Shown here piece after piece: positions 35,562 to 43,492 of a stretch of DNA of 64,000 nucleotides. The stretch spans positions 51,309-115,308 of the forward strand of contig CATYDM010000003.1 in the NCBI GenBank assembly GCA_958405195.1, given 5' to 3'. This DNA comes from an uncultured Collinsella sp. (GTDB lineage Bacteria; Actinomycetota; Coriobacteriia; Coriobacteriales; Coriobacteriaceae). Both the position numbers and the translations under genes were made by a program. Below the pieces are notes generated by a model. It was not told the origin of the DNA. It did not search any database and saw only the letters and a list, made by a program, of their open reading frames with translations. Positions within the stretch are counted from its first letter, which is position 1. Each line of letters starts with the position of its first letter.

Positions 35562-35828
35562 ATGCTTTGGAGCTATGTTCAGCTAGATGACGGCACTCAG
35601 TTTGCCTACTCAGAAACACGAGACGACGGGACCGTTCGCGTAGCCGTCGAGCGCCCGGTTGATTTTGGTTTTGACCATGCAGAATGCTTTCTACCTGCGG
35701 TCAAATGGTTTAACGTCGAAGGATTTTCTACTGACGAACTGGATTTTTTGACCGAGTTCGTTAGATCAAACGCTCCGTTTATCTTCGAGCTTGCAGAACG
35801 GCAAAAAGCTGGACCGGCGGTGGCATAA
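35562..35828 (+). CDS. Small protein paired with DUF4160 protein
   Basis: 88 residues from ATG 35562 behind AGGAGG. It begins MLWSYVQLDDGTQFAYSE and ends with a helical segment (STDELDFLTEFVRSNAPFIFELAERQ). The N-terminal strand pattern resembles DUF2442 partners of DUF4160, though similarity is weak by eye. Its stop overlaps the next start (TAATG), so the two are translationally coupled. With the palindrome upstream it looks like a toxin-antitoxin-style module; which partner would be toxic is unknown. Confidence 0.6.
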   Translation: MLWSYVQLDDGTQFAYSETRDDGTVRVAVERPVDFGFDHAECFLPAVKWFNVEGFSTDELDFLTEFVRSNAPFIFELAERQKAGPAVA

Positions 35829-36106
35829 TGCCTCGAATTCTTGTTTTTGGACAGTATGTTCTGTTCTTTTGGATCGCGGAAAACGGAGAACCCGTTCACA
35901 TCCATGTAGGGGTAAAGAGGGCGGCTGCTAACTCGACTAAGTTTTGGCTCACTAAAAATGGCGGATGCACACTTGCGAACAACGAGAGCAAGATTCCGGC
36001 TAAGGATCTCAGGGATCTTTCAAAACTAATCACCATGAACCATCGATACATTTGTGACAAGTGGCGCGAAACCTTTGGTGATGATTCCCTGACATTCTAT
36101 TGCTAA
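35828..36106 (+). CDS. DUF4160-family protein
   Basis: 92 residues. FWIAENGEPVHIHVGVKRAAANSTKFWL matches the conserved DUF4160 pattern (…E.G.PpHvHV…A.KfWL), and the C-terminus ends with KLITMNHRYICDKWRETFGD. DUF4160 genes commonly sit next to DUF2442-type genes in two-gene modules. Activity is not established. ATG overlaps the upstream stop. Confidence 0.8.
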   Translation: MPRILVFGQYVLFFWIAENGEPVHIHVGVKRAAANSTKFWLTKNGGCTLANNESKIPAKDLRDLSKLITMNHRYICDKWRETFGDDSLTFYC

Positions 36107-36161
36107 ACCGCAATTGAACCATGATTACGCTTGTCAACTCATGATTGCCGATGTTGACGGG

Positions 36162-36349
36162 CGGGACCTTCCTGTTACGCCGCTAGTGCTCCAATCGTAC
36201 TTTCCGATAGCCCGGAACCCAAAGACAACCAGCACTACGCCTGGATCCAGGACCTTGTTTCCGGAAACCGCACGCGAGCAGAACTCGCCGACGAGCTGCG
36301 CCGCAATTGCGTTGTGTGTCTCGACGGTGCGTCGCACGTATAAAATCTA
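36162..36349 (+). pseudogene. C-terminal gene fragment
   Basis: A frame with no start follows an in-frame TGA and reads PSCYAASAPIVLSDSPEPKD, then AWIQDLVSGNRTRAELADEL to a stop at 36349. It looks like the end of a displaced coding region. Parent family not recognised. Confidence 0.3.
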
Positions 36350-36388
36350 AGCATCCAAACTCTAACTATGAAATGGAATGGACGCCAC

Positions 36389-37177
36389 ATGGAGATCCCA
36401 AGCACCCTGTGCAGCAATGTGTACGACTTCGCGTTTTGCCCCGAGCCCTGTTACGAGCGCTTGGCCGACCTCGCCGACCCCGAGGACTGGGGTTCCGGCA
36501 ACCGCATCCTCAAAAACTACCTGTCGTTTTCGTTTAGCCGCGCGGTGTTCTTGACCGAGCGTGACGTGGACCAGACCGCCCCGTCCAACTTGCCGCTGGT
36601 GTTCGACGACGACCGTTGCCTATTCAACACCGGCCTGTACACGCGCCGCTACGAGACCATCTACGGCCTGTTTGAGCCCAATACCAAGCCCGACGCGCGC
36701 CAGCGCTGGTTTTTGAAGGGCTTCTATAAGGAGAGCGACCCCATGCTGGTCTCATTTGAGTACCTGCCGTGCCGCGTGCGCTTTGCCGAGGACCCCTCCG
36801 AGCTGGTCTTTGACTACCGCCTTCCCATCCGCTCCAACATCGACCACATTCTGGGCGACGAGGAAAACCTTACGCGCATTCCCGCCAGTCTGATGGGGGA
36901 GGGCAATTCGTTGCTGCTGCGCCGTGCCTTTGAGGGAGCCGTCGTCGAGGCCGCCCGCCGCGCCGCAGCCAACTACACGCTCGCGGTGCCGCAGTTCTAC
37001 GGCGGCCGGATCCAGCTACTCCTACCGCTGTGCCTGACCGGCGACAAGCCCGAACTGGCGCTGACCATCCAGCGCGAGGACGGCTTCTACGCAGCGCGCA
37101 CCTGTCTCACACTCGACATGGCCTACAACAACGCACGACTTATCTGCCGCCCTGAAACGTCGTGGATCAAGCGGTAA
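36389..37177 (+). CDS. DUF3825-family protein
   Basis: 262 residues if started at ATG 36389 (ATG 36368 is the alternative; neither has a strong ribosome site). Features fitting DUF3825 are RILKNYLSFSFSRAV, LVFDDDRCLFNTGLYTRRYETIYGLFEPN, a variable middle and the C-terminal PQFYGGRIQLLLPLCL with a Tyr-rich end. DUF3825 proteins have been noticed near RNA-related and conflict genes; no activity is proven. GC-rich, unlike the AT-rich genes before it. It stands alone before tRNA-Val. Confidence 0.65.
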   Translation: MEIPSTLCSNVYDFAFCPEPCYERLADLADPEDWGSGNRILKNYLSFSFSRAVFLTERDVDQTAPSNLPLVFDDDRCLFNTGLYTRRYETIYGLFEPNTKPDARQRWFLKGFYKESDPMLVSFEYLPCRVRFAEDPSELVFDYRLPIRSNIDHILGDEENLTRIPASLMGEGNSLLLRRAFEGAVVEAARRAAANYTLAVPQFYGGRIQLLLPLCLTGDKPELALTIQREDGFYAARTCLTLDMAYNNARLICRPETSWIKR

Positions 37178-37265
37178 AGGGTGGTTGAGCTGCGGGTTTG
37201 CTGGTTACGGCGCTTGCCATGGCGCGGTCGACGCCAACGCCTTTACAATCGAGGGCAAAAAGTTC

Positions 37266-37295
37266 TTGGAAAACCTCGCACGACTATGTTAGTAT
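37266..37295 (+). promoter_or_regulatory. Promoter of tRNA-Val
   Basis: TTGGAA (37266-37271), an 18-bp spacer and TAGTAT (37290-37295), 20 bp before the tRNA. Confidence 0.55.
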
Positions 37296-37315
37296 CTCTT
37301 TTGCCGAAAGGCGAC

Positions 37316-37390
37316 GGGCGATTGGCTCAGGGGTAGAGCATATCCTTCACACGGATGGGGTCACAAGTTCGAATCTTGTATCGCCCACCA
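37316..37390 (+). tRNA. tRNA-Val (anticodon CAC)
   Basis: Acceptor GGGCGAT pairs with ATCGCCC; the anticodon loop TTCACAC gives CAC; the T arm holds GTTCGAATC; CCA is encoded. It sits near the right end of the accessory island. Confidence 0.95.
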
Positions 37391-37401
37391 TCTAAAGTAC
37401 A

Positions 37402-37437
37402 GGTCAGAGGTGTTAAGCCTCTGGCCTTTTTCTTTTT
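37402..37437 (+). terminator. Terminator after tRNA-Val
   Basis: Stem GGTCAGAGG/CCTCTGGCC (one G-T pair) with a 7-nt loop followed by TTTTTCTTTTT. Confidence 0.88.
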
Positions 37438-37501
37438 GACACCAAGGGTGATTCCAAAACGAATCGTAGTCGTATAAGGCGTCATTTTTTTCGCACCCTT
37501 T

Positions 37502-37531
37502 TTGCTGACGCCATTGCATGTTTTGTATAAA
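37502..37531 (+). promoter_or_regulatory. Likely promoter of the nuclease-like gene
   Basis: TTGCTG (37502-37507), an 18-bp spacer and TATAAA (37526-37531). The 230-nt leader to the gene at 37769 holds no other gene. Confidence 0.45.
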
Positions 37532-37768
37532 ACGCATGCGTATTTTCATTGAATTCCCCATGTGATCCGCGCGCAAATGTGGAGACAGGGACCACATGCC
37601 CAAAGCTCCTTCCAGCGGTTTTCTATCACACGACGGTTTTTCGGCGGAACTCGGCATGCTTTTGTCAGCATTTGGTTTGCTTCCCGTACTTACCCGCATG
37701 ATGCCCCGGTAGATAATCGGCCATGCCCGCAATCCGCACGGCCTACGGTCGAAACCAGGGGAGGCCAT

Positions 37769-38926
37769 ATGGACGAGATCGTCTGCGCAAACACCGCATT
37801 CCGCTACTGGCGCTGCCCACCGCAGGTGCGTGACATCTACCCGCGCCTACCCAGCTCCGATGACGGCTGGCGGGCCCTATCCCAAGCCCCTTTCGTAACC
37901 GATGTCCTCAAGACCCCGATTATCGCTGTTGCTTCGCCAGGTTGTTGTAATCACCACTCGGGATTGCGCTCCACTATTCGCTGGGAAGGGGCTTCGGATA
38001 CCGGCACAACAACCGACACTCATTTAGGCTTTAGCGTCACCAATCCGCTTAACACGTTATTTACTATGACACGCTTTGTTTCCCAAATAGATCTCGTACT
38101 GGCTATGTACGAACTTTGCGGCTGGTTTTCTGTTTTCGAGCCGACCCCCGCTGTCGAAATGCAGTTAAAAATCGCGTTAAAGGAGAATCGCAATTCCAGC
38201 ACGCAGGATCTGTTCGAACTTGGAGAAGGCGAAGACGAGATTCCTTGGAAACGAGTTTATGCCCGCACAACCGTAAAGGTCCCAGCAAATGAAGGCCAAA
38301 CGAACAATCGCGAGGATGGAAGAGAGGTTACGAAACTCAAAGGTACTTCGATTTGGATGAGAAAGCCACTCATCGAACTGAGCGACTCGCATCGATTCGC
38401 CGAAAAGGTCAAAAGTCAAATGTGGGGAAAGCAGTTTTATGATGCCGCTCAGCAGGTTATCGGCATTGCTGCGTCTCCGCTCGAGGTCGCGGGGGTCCTG
38501 CTTCTAAGTCGTTCTCGACGTCTAGGTGGTTCAGGATTCAGATACGTATACCTCAACGATTTAACCCCTCTATCCGAGGAAGCCCAAAGCATCGCAGGTC
38601 AAAAGGTTTGCTACGGTGACATCGTGATTGTAAACCCAATCCTAATGAAGGCAGCAATTATCGAAATCCAAGGTGAGGTCATCCATGGGTCAGGCGCGGT
38701 ACTTGACCAAGATGCGGAGCGCATGACTGCGCTCCAGAGCATGGGTTTCGATGTGTTCCTGGTAACCCACGATATGCTTAACGACAAAAAACAGCTAGAC
38801 GCCATAGTCAAAAGCGTCTGCAGTCGTTTGGGGATTCGATATAAAGCCAAATCCGAGGCAATGAAGCGCGCCGAGACGCGACTGCGAGCAAATGTTCTGT
38901 GCAACTGGTTGGAACTCGGAAATTAG
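37769..38926 (+). CDS. Unknown protein with DUF559/Vsr-like nuclease signature
   Basis: 385 residues from ATG 37769 (AGGGGAGG upstream); the frame is open further 5' but those starts lack support. The N-terminal half begins with CANTAFRYWRCPPQVRDIYP and is not recognised by me beyond a likeness to coriobacterial AbiEi-like hypothetical proteins. The C-terminus has AAIIEIQGEVIHGSGAVLDQ, then DAERMTALQSMGFDVFLVTHDML, i.e. the E-x-Q/D-G, His, D..R..L...G..V order of DUF559 and Vsr-type restriction-endonuclease folds. Likely DNA-targeting; the role in defence is inferred from the fold and location. Confidence 0.5.
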   Translation: MDEIVCANTAFRYWRCPPQVRDIYPRLPSSDDGWRALSQAPFVTDVLKTPIIAVASPGCCNHHSGLRSTIRWEGASDTGTTTDTHLGFSVTNPLNTLFTMTRFVSQIDLVLAMYELCGWFSVFEPTPAVEMQLKIALKENRNSSTQDLFELGEGEDEIPWKRVYARTTVKVPANEGQTNNREDGREVTKLKGTSIWMRKPLIELSDSHRFAEKVKSQMWGKQFYDAAQQVIGIAASPLEVAGVLLLSRSRRLGGSGFRYVYLNDLTPLSEEAQSIAGQKVCYGDIVIVNPILMKAAIIEIQGEVIHGSGAVLDQDAERMTALQSMGFDVFLVTHDMLNDKKQLDAIVKSVCSRLGIRYKAKSEAMKRAETRLRANVLCNWLELGN

Positions 38927-38978
38927 CCGGCGACAAGGCGCTAGAACGACCTAGTTTTCCTGCTAGTGAATTAGTATC

Positions 38979-39140
38979 ATTTCAAAACCATGCCGGATTA
39001 CGGGGCTGGACCCGGACCGGCCGTCCATACCCTGCATTTCGCTGAATGCGCAAGTCGTCTACCTGCGGTTTTGATTTTACCGATTACGGCATGCTCGGGG
39101 GTTCCCGGCCTGGCCCCGTAAACCGGCATGGTTTTGAAAT
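38979..39140. repeat. 162-bp element with 28-bp terminal inverted repeats, copy A
   Basis: Left end ATTTCAAAACCATGCCGG and right end CCGGCATGGTTTTGAAAT; the 28-bp arms match at 27 positions and extend imperfectly inward. No coding potential. It could be a MITE-like or REP-like element of this genus. A near-identical copy lies at 39942-40103. Confidence 0.8.
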
Positions 39141-39421
39141 CGCCGGGTCGGCGGGAGCGCGATCGGCCCCGATAATGGGCCCGGCGCCGGCGGGATGGTC
39201 GTTGGGCGGATGGCGGCCCGTGGGGTGGAAGCGAAAACCGGCGAGCGGCGGAACCCGAGATGCCCTGGGGGCGCCGGGGAGGAGGGCGGCGGCAGCGCCG
39301 CCGCCCGCGGGGCGCGCCCCGCGGGCCGGATCCGGCATCGCGGGTCCCTTGCCCTCGAGTCCGCGCCGCGCTCTCGTCCCAGCGGCGCCCGCGCCTCCGG
39401 AAAGTTTTTCCAAAATTATCC

Positions 39422-39450
39422 TTGCATCGGCGGGGGAGTTCCCGTATAGT
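39422..39450 (+). promoter_or_regulatory. Promoter of tRNA-Ala copy 2
   Basis: TTGCAT, a 17-bp spacer, TATAGT. Confidence 0.7.
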
Positions 39451-39462
39451 ACTTCTTCGCAC

Positions 39463-39535
39463 GGGGGCGTAGCTCAGCTGGGAGAGCGCTTGACTGGCAG
39501 TCAAGAGGTCAGGGGTTCGATCCCCCTCGTCTCCA
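39463..39535 (+). tRNA. tRNA-Ala (anticodon GGC), copy 2
   Basis: Identical to copy 1 over the 73 mature bases; followed by CCC, so CCA is not encoded. Lies inside duplicated segment A. Confidence 0.96.
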
Positions 39536-39550
39536 CCCGAGCATTGAATG

Positions 39551-39579
39551 AGGCTCCAACGCAAGTTGGGGCCTTTTTT
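39551..39579 (+). terminator. Terminator after tRNA-Ala copy 2
   Basis: Stem AGGCTCCAAC/GTTGGGGCCT with a GCAA tetraloop, then TTTTT. Confidence 0.88.
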
Positions 39580-39611
39580 CATATAGGCACACAAGGTCAA
39601 AGGCGGCACCA

Positions 39612-39644
39612 TGATCCTCCTGGTCGACAAGATCGTGCGTTGAA
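39612..39644 (+). pseudogene. Truncated 5' end of the ABC-F gene
   Basis: ATG ATC CTC CTG GTC GAC AAG ATC matches the start of the ABC-F gene at 40405, then diverges to GTG CGT TGA. Ten codons only; a by-product of the duplication. Confidence 0.75.
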
Positions 39645-39668
39645 CGGGCGCCGCGTGCATGGTAGTAT
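39640..39668 (+). promoter_or_regulatory. Promoter of tRNA(CAT)
   Basis: TTGAAC (39640-39645), a 17-bp spacer and TAGTAT (39663-39668). It begins right at the junction of duplicated segment A. Confidence 0.55.
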
Positions 39669-39733
39669 TTCACGTCGTGGTTCAAGATGGGTGGCCTGTT
39701 CTATTGGCCTCTATTGCACGCGCCATTTTATAA

Positions 39734-39809
39734 GGGCTCTTGGCGCAACGGTTAGCGCAGGGGACTCATAATCCCTGGGTTCTGGGTTCGAATCCCGGAG
39801 GGCCCACCA
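39734..39809 (+). tRNA. tRNA with anticodon CAT (elongator Met or Ile2)
   Basis: Acceptor GGGCTCT pairs with AGGGCCC, the anticodon loop is CTCATAA, CCA is encoded. It lacks initiator features. Met versus lysidine-modified Ile2 cannot be settled by eye. Confidence 0.9.
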
Positions 39810-39821
39810 GAGAATCGAGGG

Positions 39822-39847
39822 GCCGGGCAAATAGCCCGGCTTCTTTT
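39822..39847 (+). terminator. Terminator after tRNA(CAT)
   Basis: Stem GCCGGGC/GCCCGGC, loop AAATA, followed by TTCTTTTT. Confidence 0.85.
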
Positions 39848-39941
39848 TGCCATAGTTCCCACTCCATATGCCTGCCAAATTGCTTTGAAAAACGTTTGCA
39901 GTTCAAATCCACGTAAAAGATTATGCTGGTTGACAAGAACC

Positions 39942-40103
39942 ATTTCAAAACTATGCCGGATTACGGGGCTGGACCCGGACCGGCCGTCCATACCCTGCAT
40001 TTCGCTGAATGCGCAAGTCGTCTACCTGCGGTTTTGATTTTACCGATTACGGCATGCTCGGGGGTTCCCGGCCTGGCCCCGTAAACCGGCATGGTTTTGA
40101 AAT
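39942..40103. repeat. 162-bp element with terminal inverted repeats, copy B
   Basis: Same boundaries and arms as copy A at 38979-39140; ATTTCAAAACTATGCCGG at the left end. Confidence 0.8.
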
Positions 40104-40215
40104 CGCCGGGTCGGCGGGAGCGCGATCGGCCCCGATAATGGGCCCGGCGCCGGCGGGACGGTCGTTGGGCGGATGGCGGCCTGCGCCGCGACTGCGAAAT
40201 TTTCCAAAATTGTCC

Positions 40216-40244
40216 TTGCATCGCCGTGAGAGTTCCCGTATAGT
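40216..40244 (+). promoter_or_regulatory. Promoter of tRNA-Ala copy 3
   Basis: TTGCAT, a 17-bp spacer, TATAGT. Confidence 0.7.
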
Positions 40245-40256
40245 ACTTCTTCGCAC

Positions 40257-40329
40257 GGGGGCGTAGCTCAGCTGGGAGAGCGCTTGACTGGCAGTCAAGA
40301 GGTCAGGGGTTCGATCCCCCTCGTCTCCA
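40257..40329 (+). tRNA. tRNA-Ala (anticodon GGC), copy 3
   Basis: Identical to copies 1 and 2 over the mature part; CCA not encoded. Confidence 0.96.
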
Positions 40330-40344
40330 CCCGAGCATTGAATG

Positions 40345-40373
40345 AGGCTCCAACGCAAGTTGGGGCCTTTTTT
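40345..40373 (+). terminator. Terminator after tRNA-Ala copy 3
   Basis: Same GCAA-capped stem as at 39551. It stands 32 bp before the ABC-F start codon. Confidence 0.88.
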
Positions 40374-40404
40374 CATATAGGCACACAAGGTCAAAGGCGG
40401 CACC

Positions 40405-42432
40405 ATGATCCTCCTGGTCGACAAGATCGAAAAAAGCTTCGGCGCGCGCGTCCTCTTTAGCGGCGCGTCCTTCCAGATCAACCCCGGCGAGCGCTTCGCG
40501 CTCGTGGGCCCCAACGGCGCCGGCAAAACCACCATGCTCAAGATCATCATGGGCATCGACAGCCCGGACGCCGGACAGGTCCAGTACGCCAAGGACTGCC
40601 AGGTAGGCTATCTAGAGCAGGAAACTAACCTGGAGCAAAAGGACACCACCATTCTTGCCGAGGTCATGGCCGCCGCCAAGGAAATCCGCCGCATGGGCGA
40701 GCGCGCCAACGAGCTGCAGGCCCAGATCACCGAACTCTCCGAGCAAGGCAAGGACGTCGACGCCCTCCTCAACGAGTACGGCCAGGTCCAGGACCGCTTT
40801 GAGCATCTGGGCGGCTACGAACTCGAGAGTAACGCCCGCAAGATCCTGTCCGGCCTGGGCTTTAAGGTCACCGACTTTGAGCGCCCGTGCTCCGAGTTCT
40901 CCGGCGGCTGGCAGATGCGCATCGCGTTGGCAAAGCTCTTCCTGCGCCATCCTGACCTGCTGCTTCTGGACGAGCCCACCAACCACCTGGACCTCGAGAG
41001 CGTCCAATGGCTGCGCGGCTTTATCGCCAACTACGACGGCGCCGTCCTCATCGTCAGCCACGACCGCGCCTTCATGGACGCCTGCGTCGACCACGTCGCC
41101 GCACTCGAAAACCGTCGCGTGACCACCTACACCGGCAACTACAGCAGCTACCTCAAGCAGCGCGAGGACAACCTGGAGCAGATGCGTGCCAAGCGCGCCG
41201 CCCAGGAACGAGACATCGCCCACATGCAGGTCTTCGTCGACAAGTTCCGCTACAAGCCCACCAAGGCTGCCCAGGCGCAGGAACGCATCCGCAAGATCGA
41301 GCAGATTAAAAAGGAGCTCGTCATCCTGCCCGAAGGCCACAAGCACATCGACTTTAAGTTCCCCGACCCGCCGCGCTCCGGCGACATGGTCGTGGGCCTG
41401 GAGGGCGTGTCCAAGTCCTACGGCGACAAGCACATCTACAGCGACATCGACCTCAAGCTCTACCGCGGCGAGCACGTGGCGCTCGTCGGCCCCAACGGCG
41501 CCGGCAAGTCCACGCTCATGAAAATCCTCGCCGGCCTGGAGCCGCCCACCACCGGCACCCGCGACCTGGGCACCAACGTGGGCGTGGCCTACTACGCCCA
41601 GCACGCACTCGAGGGCATGACCGAATCCAATACCGTCCTGCAAGAGATCGATACCGTCACGCCCAAGTGGACCGTGCCGCAGCAGCGCAGCCTGCTGGGC
41701 GCCTTCCTGTTTAGCGACAACGATTCCATCGAAAAGCAGGTACGCGTCCTTTCCGGCGGCGAAAAGGCGCGCTTGGCCCTGGCTAAGATGCTCGCGGCCC
41801 CCGAGGCACTCCTGTGCCTGGACGAGCCCACCAACCACCTGGACATCGACTCGGTGGACATGCTCGAGAACGCCCTGCAAAACTTCCCCGGCACCATCGT
41901 GCTGATCAGCCACGACGAGCACCTGGTACGCGCTGTGGCCAACCGCATCATTGACATCCGCGACGGCAAGGTCACGGTCTACGACGGCGACTACGACTAC
42001 TACCTCTACAAGCGCGAGGACCTCGCAGCCCGCGCCGCCGAGGCGGCAGGGGAGAGCGCACCGGCCGCGGACAAGGCAACCAAGCCGACCAGCCCCACCC
42101 AGCCCAGCGCCGCCGCCCCCAAGCCTGCCGAGGGCAAAAAGACCAAGGAGCAAAAGCGCGCCGAGGCCCAGGCCCGCGCCGCGCTCAACAAAAAACTCAA
42201 GGGCGTGCGCAACCAGCTTAAGAAGATCGAGACGGAGCTCGACAAAAAACGTGCCCGCTATGACGAGCTTATGGAATTGATGGCAAGCGAAGAGCTTTAT
42301 GCCGATCAGGACAAATTCAACGCCGCGCTGGGGGAATATAACGGCCTTAAGCAAGAGCTGCCCAAGCTCGAGGATGAATGGCTCGAGCTTTCCACCCAGA
42401 TCGAAGAGGAGACCGCGCGTGAACTCTCGTAA
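40405..42432 (+). CDS. ABC-F family ATPase
   Basis: 675 residues, soluble, two ABC cassettes: Walker A GPNGAGKTT (about 34-42) and GPNGAGKST (about 365), signatures EFSGGWQMRIALAKL and VLSGGEKARLALAKML, Walker B LLLDEPTNHLDLES and LCLDEPTNHLDIDS. A charged linker (LKQREDNLEQMRAKRAAQERD) sits between the cassettes, and a Lys/Ala/Pro-rich region with a C-terminal coiled coil follows, as in Uup/YheS-type proteins. ABC-F proteins act on the ribosome; whether this one is housekeeping or confers resistance is not readable. First gene of the long housekeeping run. Confidence 0.93.
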   Translation: MILLVDKIEKSFGARVLFSGASFQINPGERFALVGPNGAGKTTMLKIIMGIDSPDAGQVQYAKDCQVGYLEQETNLEQKDTTILAEVMAAAKEIRRMGERANELQAQITELSEQGKDVDALLNEYGQVQDRFEHLGGYELESNARKILSGLGFKVTDFERPCSEFSGGWQMRIALAKLFLRHPDLLLLDEPTNHLDLESVQWLRGFIANYDGAVLIVSHDRAFMDACVDHVAALENRRVTTYTGNYSSYLKQREDNLEQMRAKRAAQERDIAHMQVFVDKFRYKPTKAAQAQERIRKIEQIKKELVILPEGHKHIDFKFPDPPRSGDMVVGLEGVSKSYGDKHIYSDIDLKLYRGEHVALVGPNGAGKSTLMKILAGLEPPTTGTRDLGTNVGVAYYAQHALEGMTESNTVLQEIDTVTPKWTVPQQRSLLGAFLFSDNDSIEKQVRVLSGGEKARLALAKMLAAPEALLCLDEPTNHLDIDSVDMLENALQNFPGTIVLISHDEHLVRAVANRIIDIRDGKVTVYDGDYDYYLYKREDLAARAAEAAGESAPAADKATKPTSPTQPSAAAPKPAEGKKTKEQKRAEAQARAALNKKLKGVRNQLKKIETELDKKRARYDELMELMASEELYADQDKFNAALGEYNGLKQELPKLEDEWLELSTQIEEETARELS

Positions 42433-42715
42433 GGCCGCTGCCGTGGCGATGAGCATCATCGCCATCGCGTGCCGCATCTGCGGCATCTTTATGAGCGCGA
42501 TGACCGTACTGCTGTGCTTTAGCGGCCTGACCGCCAAGCTGCAGATCGTCGGCTTTATCGTCGAGCTTTCTCGCGCACTGCCGAGTGCCATCGCCGGATA
42601 CGGCGTCATCACCTCGCCCTTTGGCGGCGTGTTCCGCTTGGATTACGCCATCGTTGCCGTCATCCTGTTTGTGGCCGACTACCTGCTCACGCGCGCCTCG
42701 CGCCGCGTCCGCTAG
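42419..42715 (+). CDS. Small membrane protein of unknown function
   Basis: 98 residues from GTG 42419, overlapping the ABC-F stop and using GAGGAG inside that gene. Two clear membrane helices (AMSIIAIACRICGIFMSAMTVLLCF and LDYAIVAVILFVADYLLT) and a basic C-terminus. Not recognised. Tight coupling to abcF and the M50 protease suggests co-expression. Confidence 0.65.
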   Translation: MNSRKAAAVAMSIIAIACRICGIFMSAMTVLLCFSGLTAKLQIVGFIVELSRALPSAIAGYGVITSPFGGVFRLDYAIVAVILFVADYLLTRASRRVR

Positions 42716-42724
42716 GGGAGCGCC

Positions 42725-43408
42725 ATGTCCAACAGCTACTATATGAACCTGCTTGCCAGCGCCGTTGCCGTTATCGTCGGCATCGTGATCCACGAGAGCG
42801 CACACGCCGCCGCAGCCTGGGCACTCGGCGATAAGACGGCGCGTTCGCGCGGCCGCGTGTCGCTCAACCCGCTCAACCATATCGACCCGTTTGGCACCAT
42901 CATCCTGCCGCTGCTTATGCTTGCCGCCGGCGGTCCGGTGTTCGCCTTTGCCAAGCCCGTGCCCGTCTACCTCAACAACCTTAAGCACCCCAAACGCGAC
43001 GAGGTCCTGGTGAGCGCGGCCGGCCCCGCATCGAACATCGCGCTCGCGTGCCTGGCCGCAGCCCTCATGCACCTGGCCTATGGCAACCTCTATGTCAGCA
43101 TGTCCTTTACCGTGGCGTCGCAAATCCTGAACTTCGGTGCCACGTTTATCGTGGTCAACCTGTCGCTCGCGTTCTTTAACCTCATCCCGATCCCGCCGCT
43201 CGACGGCTCGTCTATCATCGTGCCGTTCCTCAAAGGCAAGGCCCTCGCCAACTACTATCAGCTGCAGCGATACGCCATGCCCATACTCATCATCGTGCTG
43301 TATCTGCTGCCCATGTGGACTGGCATCGATGTGATCGGCCGCTATTTCGACGTTACCGTGTATCCGCTAGCTGAGCAGCTGCTTAACTTCGCAATCGCCG
43401 GCATCTAA
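42725..43408 (+). CDS. M50-family (site-2-type) membrane metalloprotease
   Basis: 227 residues with about five membrane segments. The zinc motif HESAH lies in IVIHESAHAAAAWALGD (near residue 22-27), and the second ligand motif is in NLIPIPPLDGS. The single-domain form without PDZ matches the short rhomboid-neighbour type of M50 found near scpA in many Gram-positives. Natural substrate unknown. Confidence 0.88.
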   Translation: MSNSYYMNLLASAVAVIVGIVIHESAHAAAAWALGDKTARSRGRVSLNPLNHIDPFGTIILPLLMLAAGGPVFAFAKPVPVYLNNLKHPKRDEVLVSAAGPASNIALACLAAALMHLAYGNLYVSMSFTVASQILNFGATFIVVNLSLAFFNLIPIPPLDGSSIIVPFLKGKALANYYQLQRYAMPILIIVLYLLPMWTGIDVIGRYFDVTVYPLAEQLLNFAIAGI

Positions 43409-43422
43409 GGTAAACTAACAGG

Positions 43423-43439
43423 TCGACCGTGCAAAACGG
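43423..43439 (+). promoter_or_regulatory. Small hairpin before scpA
   Basis: GACCGT-GCAAA-ACGGTC in the 84-nt gap before scpA; possibly an attenuator or RNA-end element. Confidence 0.3.
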
Positions 43440-43492
43440 TCGCAACATGCACCCAAACCGCGCCGCGAAGGCGCCGTCAAAGGAGGTCGAAG

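Larger units (their letters stand above)
38978..39635 (+). repeat. Duplicated segment, copy A (IR element, tRNA-Ala, ABC-F start)
   Basis: Corresponds to 39941-40429. It starts at CATTTCAAAACCATGCC and ends after the first eight codons of the ABC-F gene (ATGATCCTCCTGGTCGAC), which here run into TGA at once. Copy A has about 170 extra GC-rich bases (about 39217-39395) absent from copy B. It points to tandem duplication or unequal recombination at this locus. Confidence 0.9.
39941..40429 (+). repeat. Duplicated segment, copy B
   Basis: Counterpart of 38978-39635 without the GC-rich insert. It leads into the intact ABC-F gene. Includes IR element copy B (39942-40103, left end with one C-to-T difference) and tRNA-Ala copy 3. 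Confidence 0.9.

Noticed and set aside
24115..38926. CRISPR array or cas genes in the defence island
   Set aside because: No regularly spaced repeats and no Cas-like proteins are seen.
40612..42612. 666-codon minus-strand frame opposite the ABC-F gene
   Set aside because: Shadow of a strongly supported gene; no motif, biased Val/Leu/Asp content.
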